From NCBI GenBank assembly GCA_964467455.1, contig CAYXQJ010000006.1:1-64000 (forward strand): a stretch of 64,000 bases of DNA. Direction: 5' to 3'. The notes beneath the pieces are model-generated. The model saw only the letters and a program-made list of their open reading frames with translations, did no database searches and was not told the DNA's origin. Every line of letters starts with the position of its first letter. The first letter of the stretch is position 1. The translations under genes were made by a program, and so were the position numbers. Positions 9,901-18,429 of this stretch are shown here, in pieces. The DNA comes from OLB6 sp964467455 (GTDB lineage Bacteria; Bacteroidota; Ignavibacteria; Kapaibacteriales; Kapaibacteriaceae).

Positions 9901-11948
9901 CGCTGCCCTATGCCATCCCTCCGGGTGAGCGCGATACCGTCACCATCCGCTTTTGTCCGAACACACCGGCTGATAGTACCACAACGTCCGTGCAGGCCCT
10001 CTTGCACATCAAGGCCAGCGGTTCGCAGTGGTCAAAAGAACTTGAGACATTCTTGATCGGAAAACGAGCGCTCACATTCGCCCCCTATCCGAAATTGATC
10101 CAGTTTCCGGCTGGTGTGATCGATGTGATGAGTCCGGTGCCGCGATTTGTTGACATCTCCATTCCGGGCTTCAATGTCAATCCGGCACAAGACACAGTGG
10201 TGATCGATTCGATCACGTTTGAGCCGAATGATCGCGTGTTTTTTGTGATCACTCCGGCCACCTTCCCGGTGGTGTTGTTGCCCGGACAGAAGATCCAAGT
10301 TGAGATCCGGCAACGTCCACGAGCACCTCGTGACTATGAAGCACGGATGATCATCCACTATAGTAAACCATGTGCGGGACAGGATACGACGGTCTTGGTG
10401 AAGGGGGCAGGGTTTGCCCAACCGCGTGGTCTGACGTTCTCCTATGATCTCCTGCGCGCCGAACCCGATACGTTCGGCATGGTCTCGTGTGATACGCTTG
10501 ATGTGCCGCTGTGGTCGTCGATCACGATCGATGCATCGGTCGTTGACGTCTTCATGCGCATTGACTACGACACCACACAGTTGCGAATGTTAGGCATCTC
10601 GTCGCGTCTGCTCAGCAATCAATGTCAGTCGGCAACGGGCGGCATCACCTACATTCCGGCGGTCAATCTGTCGCCATCGCCCTATGGTGGAACGGCCGTG
10701 GTGTTGAAGAACTTCTGCGGCATCGATTCGCTGTCGCCGTTCATGATGATGCATTTTGTCACGGTGAACAACAACCGCGCTGACAGTCGACTTACTGTTG
10801 ACAGTTTGAACTTCGACACGGAAGACGTGATCCTCTACAAGCTTATCGCCACGGGTGACAGGGGCACGGTGTTGGCATATAAGTCCGAGATCACCATACC
10901 ACAGCCGACAGCGTTTGATAGTGTGCGCATCCTTGATTGTCTCGAGCGAACGATCGTGATCTACAACACCGGCGACGTGGCGAACACGCTCGATTCGTTG
11001 TTGGATCTGCCTGTGTATACGACCGTGGTGAATGCGGTGCCGGCACTTGGCGATAGTATTCAGCCCGGTGACTCTGCCGTGGTGACGCTGCGGTTCTGTC
11101 CGGGCTCCGAACGTTTCATCGATACCAACCTTGTTGCCGTCAGCAGTGGGCCATGTGATACGCGCGATACAACCGCGGTCACGGGCTATGGCTATGCACC
11201 GGAGCTTGATGTTGCCGTCGGCGCCATGGAGGTCAACTTCATCCTCGATACGCTCGGTGGCACGATCGGCGATACGATCGAGATCCCTGTTATGCTCGAC
11301 AAAGATGTGTCGGCCACCTATAACGGCGTCACGTACTGGCTCAACGGCCTCAGCGTCGACCTCACCGTTGTCTACAACGAGCGCTCGCTGAAGTTCCTCG
11401 GTGCAACGGCACTTGCCAAACCCGATGACATGACCGTGACGTCAACACTCGGTACCGTCACCATCACGGGCACGAACATCGACTCCTTGTCAGGGGGCGA
11501 ACTGGCACGTCTGCAGTTCGTTGTCACCGTTCCCGAATTCCAGCAGACCGACATCAGTGCATCGATCAGCGGCTTCCTCTCCGATTCGCTGCAGTTCCTT
11601 GATATCGTGCCGGCGGGCAATATCACGCCGTTCGTAACAGGGGGCAAGTGCGACATCACCGTGGTGAAGTTCAGCACCGTTGGCACGCCGAAGATCGAGA
11701 TCTATCCGAACCCGGTCTCGAGTGATGCCACCATCACGTTCCGCATGCAAGAGACGGTGCCGGTGGATCTGCATCTCATCAACGCCGAAGGCATTGACGT
11801 CCGCACGCTGTTGGATGCAACCACCATCTTCAACGGTGGTGAATACGCTGTCCGTTTCAGTACGTCGGATCTAGCCGCAGGCATCTACTACGTTCGTATC
11901 ACCGCCGGCGTCTTCACGAGCACAGTTCCTTTCGTGATCGTGAAATGA
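6921..11948 (+). CDS. Giant T9SS-secreted LamG/ASH-repeat protein
   Basis: About 1,675 residues, exported. The start was placed at the ATG opening MNAWIRVLSLLLIAIGTT, a clear signal peptide ending near SHGQ; an ATG two codons earlier (6915) is also possible. Residues about 40-220 form a concanavalin-like LamG domain (ALSVEMWVIVD ... MKGMIDEVRIWDRVL). A long series of ASH/HYDIN-type choice-of-anchor-D immunoglobulin repeats follows (ILAPGQCTTLTI, VLQPRDSLTVVVEFRP and similar 'P-G-D-S/ V-x-F-x-P' strands). Two cohesin-like modules sit near the end, then a T9SS type-A sorting domain (IYPNPVSSDATITF ... AAGIYYVRIT). It is probably a surface or secreted adhesin or structural protein. Its stop overlaps the next start (ATGA). 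Confidence 0.85.
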   Translation: MNAWIRVLSLLLIAIGTTVPSHGQYPAQCDTRKDCIGRAVALTVNSGRNAHFIELTGQLTKPRQTALSVEMWVIVDRQAGKRQFLGGLWGPNQDYNDQWVLYIDENDQLTFEVNPEATNLKNADNTILRTPASGIYGQWTHITAVFDGASASLKLYINGVLTAGPLTNAAYPVTYLRPMDRPDLSTLIGSCNALADDANLYRTMKGMIDEVRIWDRVLTDAEILCQRNLSLNGNEAGLIAYLRCNEPVNNVVQTCDATGNNHTGMLRSGASNQNSTRVLPRNVIVTPVTLTDEILCDSTRTWVFTVEDTSICGSSITTRARGPEAGNFTVTPRNLTLVKGRVDTIRVTFSGTLVGSFLDTLQVSPTNRCGYTTFVKLNVTRTTELSVSRNNVVFDTLLVGCKDKTYIDSTITICNTTDRLGSPRTVTISSITNREPLSYRVLNVTFPLILAPGQCTTLTIRSLVRDTTADYTDSLRIISDDRCQNGPSIIALRGRTQEVISIKNPGGTARIDTMKFSATCPGQLSNSIYYVWQNLTLAPIQIDTIIVPPDFTHYGIRFPFVLQPATGYNPIAVRFRPRNPGVVFDSIIIRTSANGCVIERKIYVTGRGLDNRVEWQVQGLVDAGTVVVGQQRTVNVIAKNNSNIDPLNVSLYVETGEAFELLGARGATIPPGGTVSIPVTFRPTDSLRYNDRLCLFETRCYTVDCIDLTGKGILETFRYSPLVMETENAVACGSKLDTVCIVNISGSSQTLTSVNFVNSTGKFRPVDPPSIPPTLTINNGDSVCFVLEYIPNDVTGDRADRAYIRYKNSGADWEVQLIGTSATPKIFITQYTAFGIVEVGDTRQQNLTVENTSALPVRIDSLTIGNGFNIVSISRPLPTVLQPRDSLTVVVEFRPTATQTYNAKLTAYSSDPCVITGAGDLNGRGIIMELESALSLVNFGYVRPCDCVERTIELLNGSLVFDMNVDSMWIDSTGVPGGRPQFFSWTSKYSPTGTLPYAIPPGERDTVTIRFCPNTPADSTTTSVQALLHIKASGSQWSKELETFLIGKRALTFAPYPKLIQFPAGVIDVMSPVPRFVDISIPGFNVNPAQDTVVIDSITFEPNDRVFFVITPATFPVVLLPGQKIQVEIRQRPRAPRDYEARMIIHYSKPCAGQDTTVLVKGAGFAQPRGLTFSYDLLRAEPDTFGMVSCDTLDVPLWSSITIDASVVDVFMRIDYDTTQLRMLGISSRLLSNQCQSATGGITYIPAVNLSPSPYGGTAVVLKNFCGIDSLSPFMMMHFVTVNNNRADSRLTVDSLNFDTEDVILYKLIATGDRGTVLAYKSEITIPQPTAFDSVRILDCLERTIVIYNTGDVANTLDSLLDLPVYTTVVNAVPALGDSIQPGDSAVVTLRFCPGSERFIDTNLVAVSSGPCDTRDTTAVTGYGYAPELDVAVGAMEVNFILDTLGGTIGDTIEIPVMLDKDVSATYNGVTYWLNGLSVDLTVVYNERSLKFLGATALAKPDDMTVTSTLGTVTITGTNIDSLSGGELARLQFVVTVPEFQQTDISASISGFLSDSLQFLDIVPAGNITPFVTGGKCDITVVKFSTVGTPKIEIYPNPVSSDATITFRMQETVPVDLHLINAEGIDVRTLLDATTIFNGGEYAVRFSTSDLAAGIYYVRITAGVFTSTVPFVIVK

Positions 11949-13123
11949 TCGACGTTGTTGTGATCGGCGGCGGTGCCGCCGGCCTCTTCTGTGCAGCAGT
12001 GGCAGGACAACGCGGTTTGCGGGTCGTCCTGTTGGAGCACAATGACAAACCCGGCAAGAAGATCCGCATCAGCGGCGGCGGACGTTGCAACTTCACCAAC
12101 CGTGAAGTTGGTCCGAAGAACTTCTTGTCGCAGAACCCGCACTTCGCAACATCCGCACTCTCGCGCTACACACCGCAAGACTTCATCGCTCTCGTTGATC
12201 GTTACAACATCGCCTGGCATGAAAAGACGTTGGGTCAGTTGTTCTGTGATGGGTCGGCGCAGCAGATCATCGACATGTTAGTGTCTGAGGGTAGAGGGGA
12301 GAGGGTTGAGTTTCTACTGCGTCATAGTGTGACAAGAGTGACGTCTGATGTTGCTTCGACAGGTTCTTCCGCCTTCAAGGTAGAGACGAATCACGGTATC
12401 TTTGAAACACGTAATGTTGTCGTTGCGAGTGGTGGGCTTTCCATTCCTTCGCTTGGCGCTACGGGCATTGGTTATGACATTGCACGTGCTTTTGGTTTGC
12501 GGATCGTCGAGCCGGAGCCGGCGTTGGTGCCGTTGACGTTCGACCGTGCGTTCACGGAGCGTTGGGGTGCGTTGGCGGGCGTCAGCGTGCCAGTTGAGGC
12601 GCAAGCCGAAGGTCCTGCATTCCGTGAGAACATGCTCTTCACGCATCGCGGTCTTACCGGTCCCGCCATCTTGCAAGCATCATCTTATTGGACAGGGGGC
12701 GAGTTGGAGATCGATGTCTTGCCGGCACCGATCGTTCTTCCTTCCATCGCTGAGCTCAAGGCCGACAAGCGCATCTTGCGCAATGTGTTGGGCGATCATC
12801 TGCCGTCGCGCTTTGTGCAGCAGTGGCCGGATGTCCGACTCGACAAAAAGGCGATCGACCTCAAGGATACCGACGTTGCTGATGTGCTGCAGACATTGCA
12901 TCACTGGATGATCACACCGAACGGCACCGAGGGATTTGCCAAGGCCGAGGTCACGCGCGGCGGCGTTGACACCCGCGACCTTTCGTCGAAGACGATGGAA
13001 TGCAGAACACAGCCCGGACTCTACTTCATCGGCGAAGTGGTCGACGTCACCGGCTGGCTTGGCGGATACAACTTTCAGTGGGCGTGGGCGAGTGCCTATG
13101 CATGTGCGCAAGCGTTGGCGTGA
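11945..13123 (+). CDS. BaiN/HI0933-family FAD-dependent oxidoreductase
   Basis: A 392-residue cytoplasmic flavoprotein. The N-terminal Rossmann motif VVVIGGGAAGLFCA (dinucleotide binding) is followed by the family hallmark KKIRISGGGRCNFTN, and the C-terminus carries a second FAD-contact block (GLYFIGEVVDVTGWLGGYNFQ). The length is normal for the YhiN/HI0933 group, whose physiological substrates are mostly unknown; the BaiN name comes from bile-acid work in other bacteria and should not be taken as function here. It is translationally coupled to the giant secreted protein by an ATGA overlap and converges on fic, the two stop codons abutting without a terminator. Confidence 0.9.
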   Translation: MIDVVVIGGGAAGLFCAAVAGQRGLRVVLLEHNDKPGKKIRISGGGRCNFTNREVGPKNFLSQNPHFATSALSRYTPQDFIALVDRYNIAWHEKTLGQLFCDGSAQQIIDMLVSEGRGERVEFLLRHSVTRVTSDVASTGSSAFKVETNHGIFETRNVVVASGGLSIPSLGATGIGYDIARAFGLRIVEPEPALVPLTFDRAFTERWGALAGVSVPVEAQAEGPAFRENMLFTHRGLTGPAILQASSYWTGGELEIDVLPAPIVLPSIAELKADKRILRNVLGDHLPSRFVQQWPDVRLDKKAIDLKDTDVADVLQTLHHWMITPNGTEGFAKAEVTRGGVDTRDLSSKTMECRTQPGLYFIGEVVDVTGWLGGYNFQWAWASAYACAQALA

Positions 13124-14278
13124 TCACTCGAGATTGAGCTGATCCAGGTAGGCCGAGTAAGCGAACAGTCGATTTCGTTTGTTGCCGGTCACTTCACGCA
13201 GTATTCCGACCTCAACTAATCGACCCATGGCGGCATTCGCCGTCGGGAAGGCGAGTTCACCCATTGATGCAGCGATCTCTACCGACAACACAGGACGGGA
13301 TTGGGCAACACGTAGGACACGTTCTGCACTCGAGCGTCCTCTACCGAGGTCACGCAGCGACTCCATGTCTCTTTGAAAGAGCTGTGAAATGCGTTGCGCT
13401 GTTTGTACGGCATTGTTCGACGTGGCGATCACTCCTTCCAGAAAGAACTGCAGCCACGTTGTCCAATCGCCATGCTTACGGACTTCGTCGAGACGGCGGT
13501 AATATTCACTGCGATGTTTCTTGAAGTACACGCTGAGATACAGCAGCGGTTGCCTCAGAACGCCTTCGGTATGCAACAGCATGGCGATCAGTAATCGACC
13601 TGTACGTCCATTACCATCCAAGAACGGGTGAATGGTCTCGAACTGAACGTGTGCTAGGGCCGCTTTCTGCAAGGGGCTGTAGCTCGAAGAGTGCAGGAAG
13701 GATTCGAGTGCTCCCATACATTCGGCAACGTACTCGGGCGGTGGTGGCACAAAGTGTGCATTCCCGGGTCGCGTCCCTCCGATCCAGTTTTGCGTTTTCC
13801 GAAACACTCCCGGCTGTGCATGACCGCCTCGGCTTCGCGTCATCAAGATCTGATGCATCTCGCGGATCAATCGGTTGGAGAGAGGAAAGCCACTTCGGAG
13901 TCGTTCCATGCCGTGTTGCAATGCAGCGACATAGTTCGACACTTCTTCGACGTCATCGAACGGTACACCCGGCACCGCTTCCAACTCGAACAATAAGAGA
14001 TCGGAGAGTGATGATTGCGTACCCTCGATCTGAGATGACAGCACGGCTTCTTTTCGCACATAGCTGTAGAGGAAGACGTTGGCATCCGGCAGGAGGTCGG
14101 TCACCACATCAAGTCTCCCACAAGCAAGCAAGGCCTCATCATGGAGCTTGCGTAGTGCGGGCTCCATCTGTAGCCAATTTTGCGGCGGAAGGGGACTGGG
14201 GATGAAGGCCTTTACGACCTCCCCATGCACTTCACGTCGTTGATATCTACCGGTCGGTCGACGTGTCATCGGGGTCAC
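13124..14278 (-). CDS. Fic-family AMP-transferase with C-terminal winged helix
   Basis: A 384-residue Fic protein that would transfer AMP or another nucleotide part to a hydroxyl of a target protein. The catalytic motif HPFLDGNGRTGR is complete (His217 to Arg228). An N-terminal inhibitory-helix motif SSQIEG (Ser81-Glu85-Gly86) fits (S/T)xxxE(G/N), making it a class II, self-inhibited Fic. A Fic_N domain precedes, and the last ~70 residues (SSAERVLRVAQSRP ... VEVGILREVTGNKRNR) resemble a winged helix-turn-helix. The listed start is GTG; an ATG three codons later (14269) is an alternative. A perfect palindrome lies immediately upstream, suggesting self-regulation. There is no adjacent antitoxin gene; the regulation is inference. 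Confidence 0.9.
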   Translation of the reverse strand: MTPMTRRPTGRYQRREVHGEVVKAFIPSPLPPQNWLQMEPALRKLHDEALLACGRLDVVTDLLPDANVFLYSYVRKEAVLSSQIEGTQSSLSDLLLFELEAVPGVPFDDVEEVSNYVAALQHGMERLRSGFPLSNRLIREMHQILMTRSRGGHAQPGVFRKTQNWIGGTRPGNAHFVPPPPEYVAECMGALESFLHSSSYSPLQKAALAHVQFETIHPFLDGNGRTGRLLIAMLLHTEGVLRQPLLYLSVYFKKHRSEYYRRLDEVRKHGDWTTWLQFFLEGVIATSNNAVQTAQRISQLFQRDMESLRDLGRGRSSAERVLRVAQSRPVLSVEIAASMGELAFPTANAAMGRLVEVGILREVTGNKRNRLFAYSAYLDQLNLE

Positions 14279-14281
14279 GAA

Positions 14282-14310
14282 CTTTAAATAAGAAAAACTC
14301 TTATTTAAAG
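14282..14310. promoter_or_regulatory. Perfect 11-bp palindrome at the fic promoter
   Basis: Arms CTTTAAATAAG (14282-14292) and CTTATTTAAAG (14300-14310) are perfect reverse complements around a 7-nt spacer, 4 bp from the fic GTG. On the fic strand TATCTTTA (14306-14313) overlaps one arm and is one base from the Bacteroidota -7 consensus. A partial half-site (TTAATAAG) lies near 14326. The layout fits a repressor operator, possibly bound by the Fic wHTH domain. Confidence 0.6.
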
Positions 14311-14338
14311 ATAACGCCTTATCCCTTAATAAGAACGG

Positions 14339-15160
14339 TCACTGACCTTTTGTGAGCTGCAGCGCCAACTCCGCAAGCTGACGCCGCGTAGCGGTCCAGC
14401 CGCCCATGTCGAAGCCGGGTTTGGGTTGGATGCAGACGGCAACGTAGCGGACGTTGGTGGCCGATTGCATCCAGCCGACGAACCAGCCGATGTCCGATCC
14501 GTCGCGGATGGCCCAGCCGGTCTTGCCGTATAAGGTGCCGTCGTTGGTGGCCATGATCGACATTACGTTCATCATGGCGGCATGTGTTTGCTCGGTGATA
14601 GGAAGTTGCTTGTCGTGCAGTCGACGCAAGAAGTCGATCTGTTGCATCGGTGAGATCGTGCTCGCCCCCTGCAACCAGAAGATGTCGAGTGTACTGTCGT
14701 TGATCACAATACTTCCGTAGTTGAAGGCGTCCACCCACTTCTGCATCTTCTCGGTGCCGATGGAACGGGCGAGTTCTTGATAGCAGGGGACGCAGGAGAC
14801 CTTGAAGGCCTCGGCAAGTGTGAGGTCGCGCTCCCATGCCGGCATGGCGCGTGGTGCGCCGTCCCAACGGAAGACGTGGTCGGCTGTGATGGTGCCGGTC
14901 TCAAGACCAATGAGGGTGTTGACGATCTTATACGTCGATGCCGGCAAGTGACCGGTGTTGAGGAGGTCGACGTTGTTGCATAACAAGACGTTCTTGCTGG
15001 AGTCGAAGACGGCGATACAACCGCTGACGTTGTTGGAGTCGAGTAGGTCTTGCAACAAGGTGCTGACGGTCGGCTTCATGGGTTGCTCAGCCGGGGCTTG
15101 TTGTTTGGTCTCACAAGCAGTGAGAAGTATGATGGCCATCAGCATGATCAAGATGTTCAT
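14339..15160 (-). CDS. Class D beta-lactamase-like (OXA-type) lipoprotein
   Basis: A 273-residue lipoprotein (MNILIMLMAIILLTAC, lipid-modified Cys16) with a penicillin-recognising serine-hydrolase domain. Class D motifs are Ser75-x-x-Lys78 (STYK), Ser122-x-Val124 (SCV), Tyr148-Gly149-Ser150 where YGN is usual, Trp162 in the FWLQG segment, and Lys213-Thr-Gly (KTG). Length and motif order match OXA enzymes. The YGN-to-YGS change may alter activity, so beta-lactam hydrolysis is likely but not shown. The ATG chosen gives the lipoprotein signal and a 4-nt overlap with the upstream helicase-nuclease gene, so it is the last gene of that operon; the upstream in-frame extension lies wholly within the helicase gene. 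Confidence 0.88.
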   Translation of the reverse strand: MNILIMLMAIILLTACETKQQAPAEQPMKPTVSTLLQDLLDSNNVSGCIAVFDSSKNVLLCNNVDLLNTGHLPASTYKIVNTLIGLETGTITADHVFRWDGAPRAMPAWERDLTLAEAFKVSCVPCYQELARSIGTEKMQKWVDAFNYGSIVINDSTLDIFWLQGASTISPMQQIDFLRRLHDKQLPITEQTHAAMMNVMSIMATNDGTLYGKTGWAIRDGSDIGWFVGWMQSATNVRYVAVCIQPKPGFDMGGWTATRRQLAELALQLTKGQ

Positions 15161-18100
15161 ACCGTGCGTTCTCCGTGTTCGAGTGCAGTAAAAACTAAGG
15201 TCGTAGTAACAGTTGTCACGTGCGGATACCGACGTTGTACAAGCCAACGATAAGTGTCCATCTGCGGACGATACAGTTCCGCCATGTGTTCGGCTTGCTC
15301 TTCCGTTGTGATGTCGTTGGTCTTCCAATCCCAGATGTGCAGATGATCATCGGCAACAAAGGCCGCAACGTCGATCCGCCCTGTAACGAGTGTGTCGCCG
15401 TCAAGGCCGATGAAGTCTTTCTCGACAAGCAGCGTGTCATACTGCTGCAGCTTCTGCCACAGCGCCGATGATCGCACACGATGTAGATGGTCGTGATAGA
15501 CGGCGCGTAGATCTTCACGCTGCGGTGCATGACGTGCCATGACGCTCTCTTCATCGTCGCCTCGTGCTTCCATCGTGAGCAGATCGGCAATGGCATCGTG
15601 CACCGACGTGCCGATCAACATTGCATCAGCACTCGACCATCGACTGCCGGCCATGATGGCTTCGGCAGCATCATGTGCAAGCTCCGACGCATTGACGTGA
15701 TCCGGACGTTCCGGTGGTGCGATCGTCATCGTACGATCAAGGATCGGACGTGATGTGGCAACCACTTCGCCCCCTGCCACAGAACCATCATCTTCAAGGA
15801 TCGGAAAGGGGCAGGCATCACCAAAGACCATGGGTCGTAAGAGACGCGAGATACCTTTGGCAACACCAAGACCACCGTTCTTCAAGACGGGTTTTTGAAC
15901 GGAGACGTAGGCGTGATCCTTTGCCCGCGTGAGGGCAACGTAGAGGAGGCGACGGTCTTCGTCGAGTTCAACTTCGGTGTTGAGAGCGGCGTTGGCTGCA
16001 GCGGTGAGGCCGCGTGGACGATCAACAGCGCCTTGGCCGGCAACGTAGATCTTATCGGCGAGAGAGATGGTGGTGCCGAACCGCTCCGATGTCGTGATGG
16101 TGCCGTTGCGTCCGGACGTGCTGATGTCGCACAAGAACACCACGGGAAACTCCAGACCTTTTGCGGCGTGGATGGTCATGACCTGGACGGTGTTGCGGTC
16201 GACATCAAAGCGACTCTCCGCTTCTCGGTCGTCTTCATCGGGAACGGAGATGCGGTCGATCACGTCGCGTAAGGTGGCCCCATTTCGCTCGATCTCGGCA
16301 CGAATGATATCGACGAGTTTGTCAACATTGGCAATGGCTTGTTCACGACGTCGGTCTCCAATAAGCGTCGCATGCCATCGCGTGGTCTGCAGTGCATGAC
16401 GCACGAACAACGGTAGTGGCATCGACATCAGGTCCGACGTGAGTTGCGTGAGCAACGTCGATGCATTGACGATGGACGTCGACTGCGGCAAACGCTCAGC
16501 TGCTGCATTCAACGCACGTAGCGACAATGTTCCATCGTCGGTCGATGCCAGGACCTCATAGATCTCCGTGTCGGTGAGGCCGAACATCGGCGATCGAAGA
16601 ACGGCTGCACAGGCCATGGCATCACCACCGTCGGCACACAGACGCAGTACGTTGCGCACGTCGGCGATCTCCGGACGCGAGTAGAAGGCCCGTCCGCCGT
16701 GGGCTTGGAAGGGAATACCTGCTTCGTGCAACAGCGTGGAGGTAATGGAGACGCCGTTGACACTCCGACAGAGGACGGCAATGTCACCGGGACGATGTAC
16801 GCTGAGCAATACACGCAGGCGACCGACCACGTGGGCTAACTCTTGCTCGCGCAATGTGCGGTCATCATCGGCATCCGGCGTCGGCGATGTGATGAGCAAC
16901 TGCAGCGTTCCCGCATCGTCGGCAGCATTTGTTCTTCCGGCGACAAGTGGCGTGTAGGGTATGTCTTGGTCGATAGCATCGTTGAAGATGGGCTCGCAGA
17001 TGGTGTTGACGTGCACTGCCAGCGGTGGAGCCATCCGATACGATGTAGGAATGATCACGGCCGGTGTGCGCACATCTTTGACGGCTTGACGAAACAAGGC
17101 CACGTCGGCACCGCGGAAACCGTAGATGCTTTGTTTGTCATCGCCAACGATGAAGAGCTCCGATCTACGTGGTGTTCGTTCATCGCGCAGATCGGGCACA
17201 AGGAGACAAACCAGATCGTACTGCAGCGGATTGGTGTCTTGAAACTCGTCGACCATCAGATACGTGATGCCGCTGCGAATGATGGCGGCGATCTCGGCAC
17301 GTTCTTCCATCAGCCGGACGCAGAGGCCCATCATGTCGTCGAAGTCGATCAAGCGCAGCTGCCGTTTCTCTGCCTGATACGTCGTGCGTGCCGTCCATGC
17401 CAGTTCCAGGATCGTCTGCACGTACAGCACTTGTCGCACTTCCGCATCCCGATCTTGTTGCGTTGCGAGAACGATGATCGCACGAAACACCTCATCGGGG
17501 ATCGGTTCAAGGTCGGCGGTGCCGCCGAACTTTCCTCCCGACTTTCTACCACTACCAGTCTTCGTAAAGGCATACAACAAGACCTCCGGCAGACGTTTCC
17601 ATGCCGAAAGATCACCGTTGATGCAGGCCGTGACGGCCTCGCGGAAGATGCGGATGAAGTCGTCCGACTCACCCTTCTTCGGTGCGCAATTACTGTTGAC
17701 GTCGGCAAGAATGTCGTTCAGTCCGGCGATCGCTTTGGTAGCAAAGAACTCAAAGGCCCGCTCTTGTCGCGCATCCACGATGGCATCAACGTTCGGGAAC
17801 TGGGCGAACCACCGACGTTCGTGATCAAGATCCTCGGGACGACGCACAAACGACTCCACCGCTGATTCCACAGCATCGATGTCGAGATCATCGTACAATG
17901 CATACAATCGATCACGATCGTCCGACATCATCTCGCGGATCGCTTTTCGAATAGCTGAAGAGACCATCGTGGCAGCATCGCGGTCAGAGATCTCGCGCGA
18001 CTCCGGGTCGACGCCGATCTCATGTCCATACAGTCGTAGCAGTCCTGCGCAGAACGAGTGAAACGTCGAGATCCGCGCATTGCCGATCACGTTGCGCAGT

Positions 18101-18423
18101 TCCTTCAACTTCCCACAGATCAAGTCGTCTGAGAGGTCGATCTGCAGTTCCGTCCGCAGCTGTTCGCGTTTCAGTGCATCATGCAAGAACTCTTCCACCA
18201 GCGCGTGGATGCGCTCGCGCATTTCTGCCGCTGCCTTCGTCGTGAAGGTAATGGCCACGATACGTTTGACGATCTCTTCCACCGGTTGCGGCGAGATCAG
18301 CACCAGCCACAGATAACGCAGAGTGAGCACCGTCGTCTTGCCTGAGCCGGCATTGGCCAACACGGCCACATGTTGTCCGGTCTTCAGGGCACCCAGTTGT
18401 TCCGGAGAAAGAAGAGGTCGCAT
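15157..18423 (-). CDS. AddA-like UvrD-family helicase-nuclease
   Basis: A 1,088-residue protein combining a superfamily 1A helicase and a C-terminal RecB-type nuclease, as in AddA of the AddAB double-strand-break resection complex. Walker A is ANAGSGKT (residues 23-30); motif II is MVDEFQDTNPLQ; motif III-like GDDKQSIYGFRGA and motif VI-like RRLLYVALTRAKDH are present. The PD-(D/E)xK nuclease is seen as GRIDVAAF ... LHIWDWKT near residue 1030. Length is close to typical AddA. No addB is visible in this window; the partner could be elsewhere. It lies 6 nt after an M16 peptidase and overlaps the beta-lactamase-like gene. Confidence 0.9.
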   Translation of the reverse strand: MRPLLSPEQLGALKTGQHVAVLANAGSGKTTVLTLRYLWLVLISPQPVEEIVKRIVAITFTTKAAAEMRERIHALVEEFLHDALKREQLRTELQIDLSDDLICGKLKELRNVIGNARISTFHSFCAGLLRLYGHEIGVDPESREISDRDAATMVSSAIRKAIREMMSDDRDRLYALYDDLDIDAVESAVESFVRRPEDLDHERRWFAQFPNVDAIVDARQERAFEFFATKAIAGLNDILADVNSNCAPKKGESDDFIRIFREAVTACINGDLSAWKRLPEVLLYAFTKTGSGRKSGGKFGGTADLEPIPDEVFRAIIVLATQQDRDAEVRQVLYVQTILELAWTARTTYQAEKRQLRLIDFDDMMGLCVRLMEERAEIAAIIRSGITYLMVDEFQDTNPLQYDLVCLLVPDLRDERTPRRSELFIVGDDKQSIYGFRGADVALFRQAVKDVRTPAVIIPTSYRMAPPLAVHVNTICEPIFNDAIDQDIPYTPLVAGRTNAADDAGTLQLLITSPTPDADDDRTLREQELAHVVGRLRVLLSVHRPGDIAVLCRSVNGVSITSTLLHEAGIPFQAHGGRAFYSRPEIADVRNVLRLCADGGDAMACAAVLRSPMFGLTDTEIYEVLASTDDGTLSLRALNAAAERLPQSTSIVNASTLLTQLTSDLMSMPLPLFVRHALQTTRWHATLIGDRRREQAIANVDKLVDIIRAEIERNGATLRDVIDRISVPDEDDREAESRFDVDRNTVQVMTIHAAKGLEFPVVFLCDISTSGRNGTITTSERFGTTISLADKIYVAGQGAVDRPRGLTAAANAALNTEVELDEDRRLLYVALTRAKDHAYVSVQKPVLKNGGLGVAKGISRLLRPMVFGDACPFPILEDDGSVAGGEVVATSRPILDRTMTIAPPERPDHVNASELAHDAAEAIMAGSRWSSADAMLIGTSVHDAIADLLTMEARGDDEESVMARHAPQREDLRAVYHDHLHRVRSSALWQKLQQYDTLLVEKDFIGLDGDTLVTGRIDVAAFVADDHLHIWDWKTNDITTEEQAEHMAELYRPQMDTYRWLVQRRYPHVTTVTTTLVFTALEHGERTV

Positions 18424-18429
18424 GGTTGA

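Noticed and set aside
16843..17865. Long plus-strand frame across the AddA-like gene
   Set aside because: Overlaps the helicase core in antisense; no start signal or recognisable domain.
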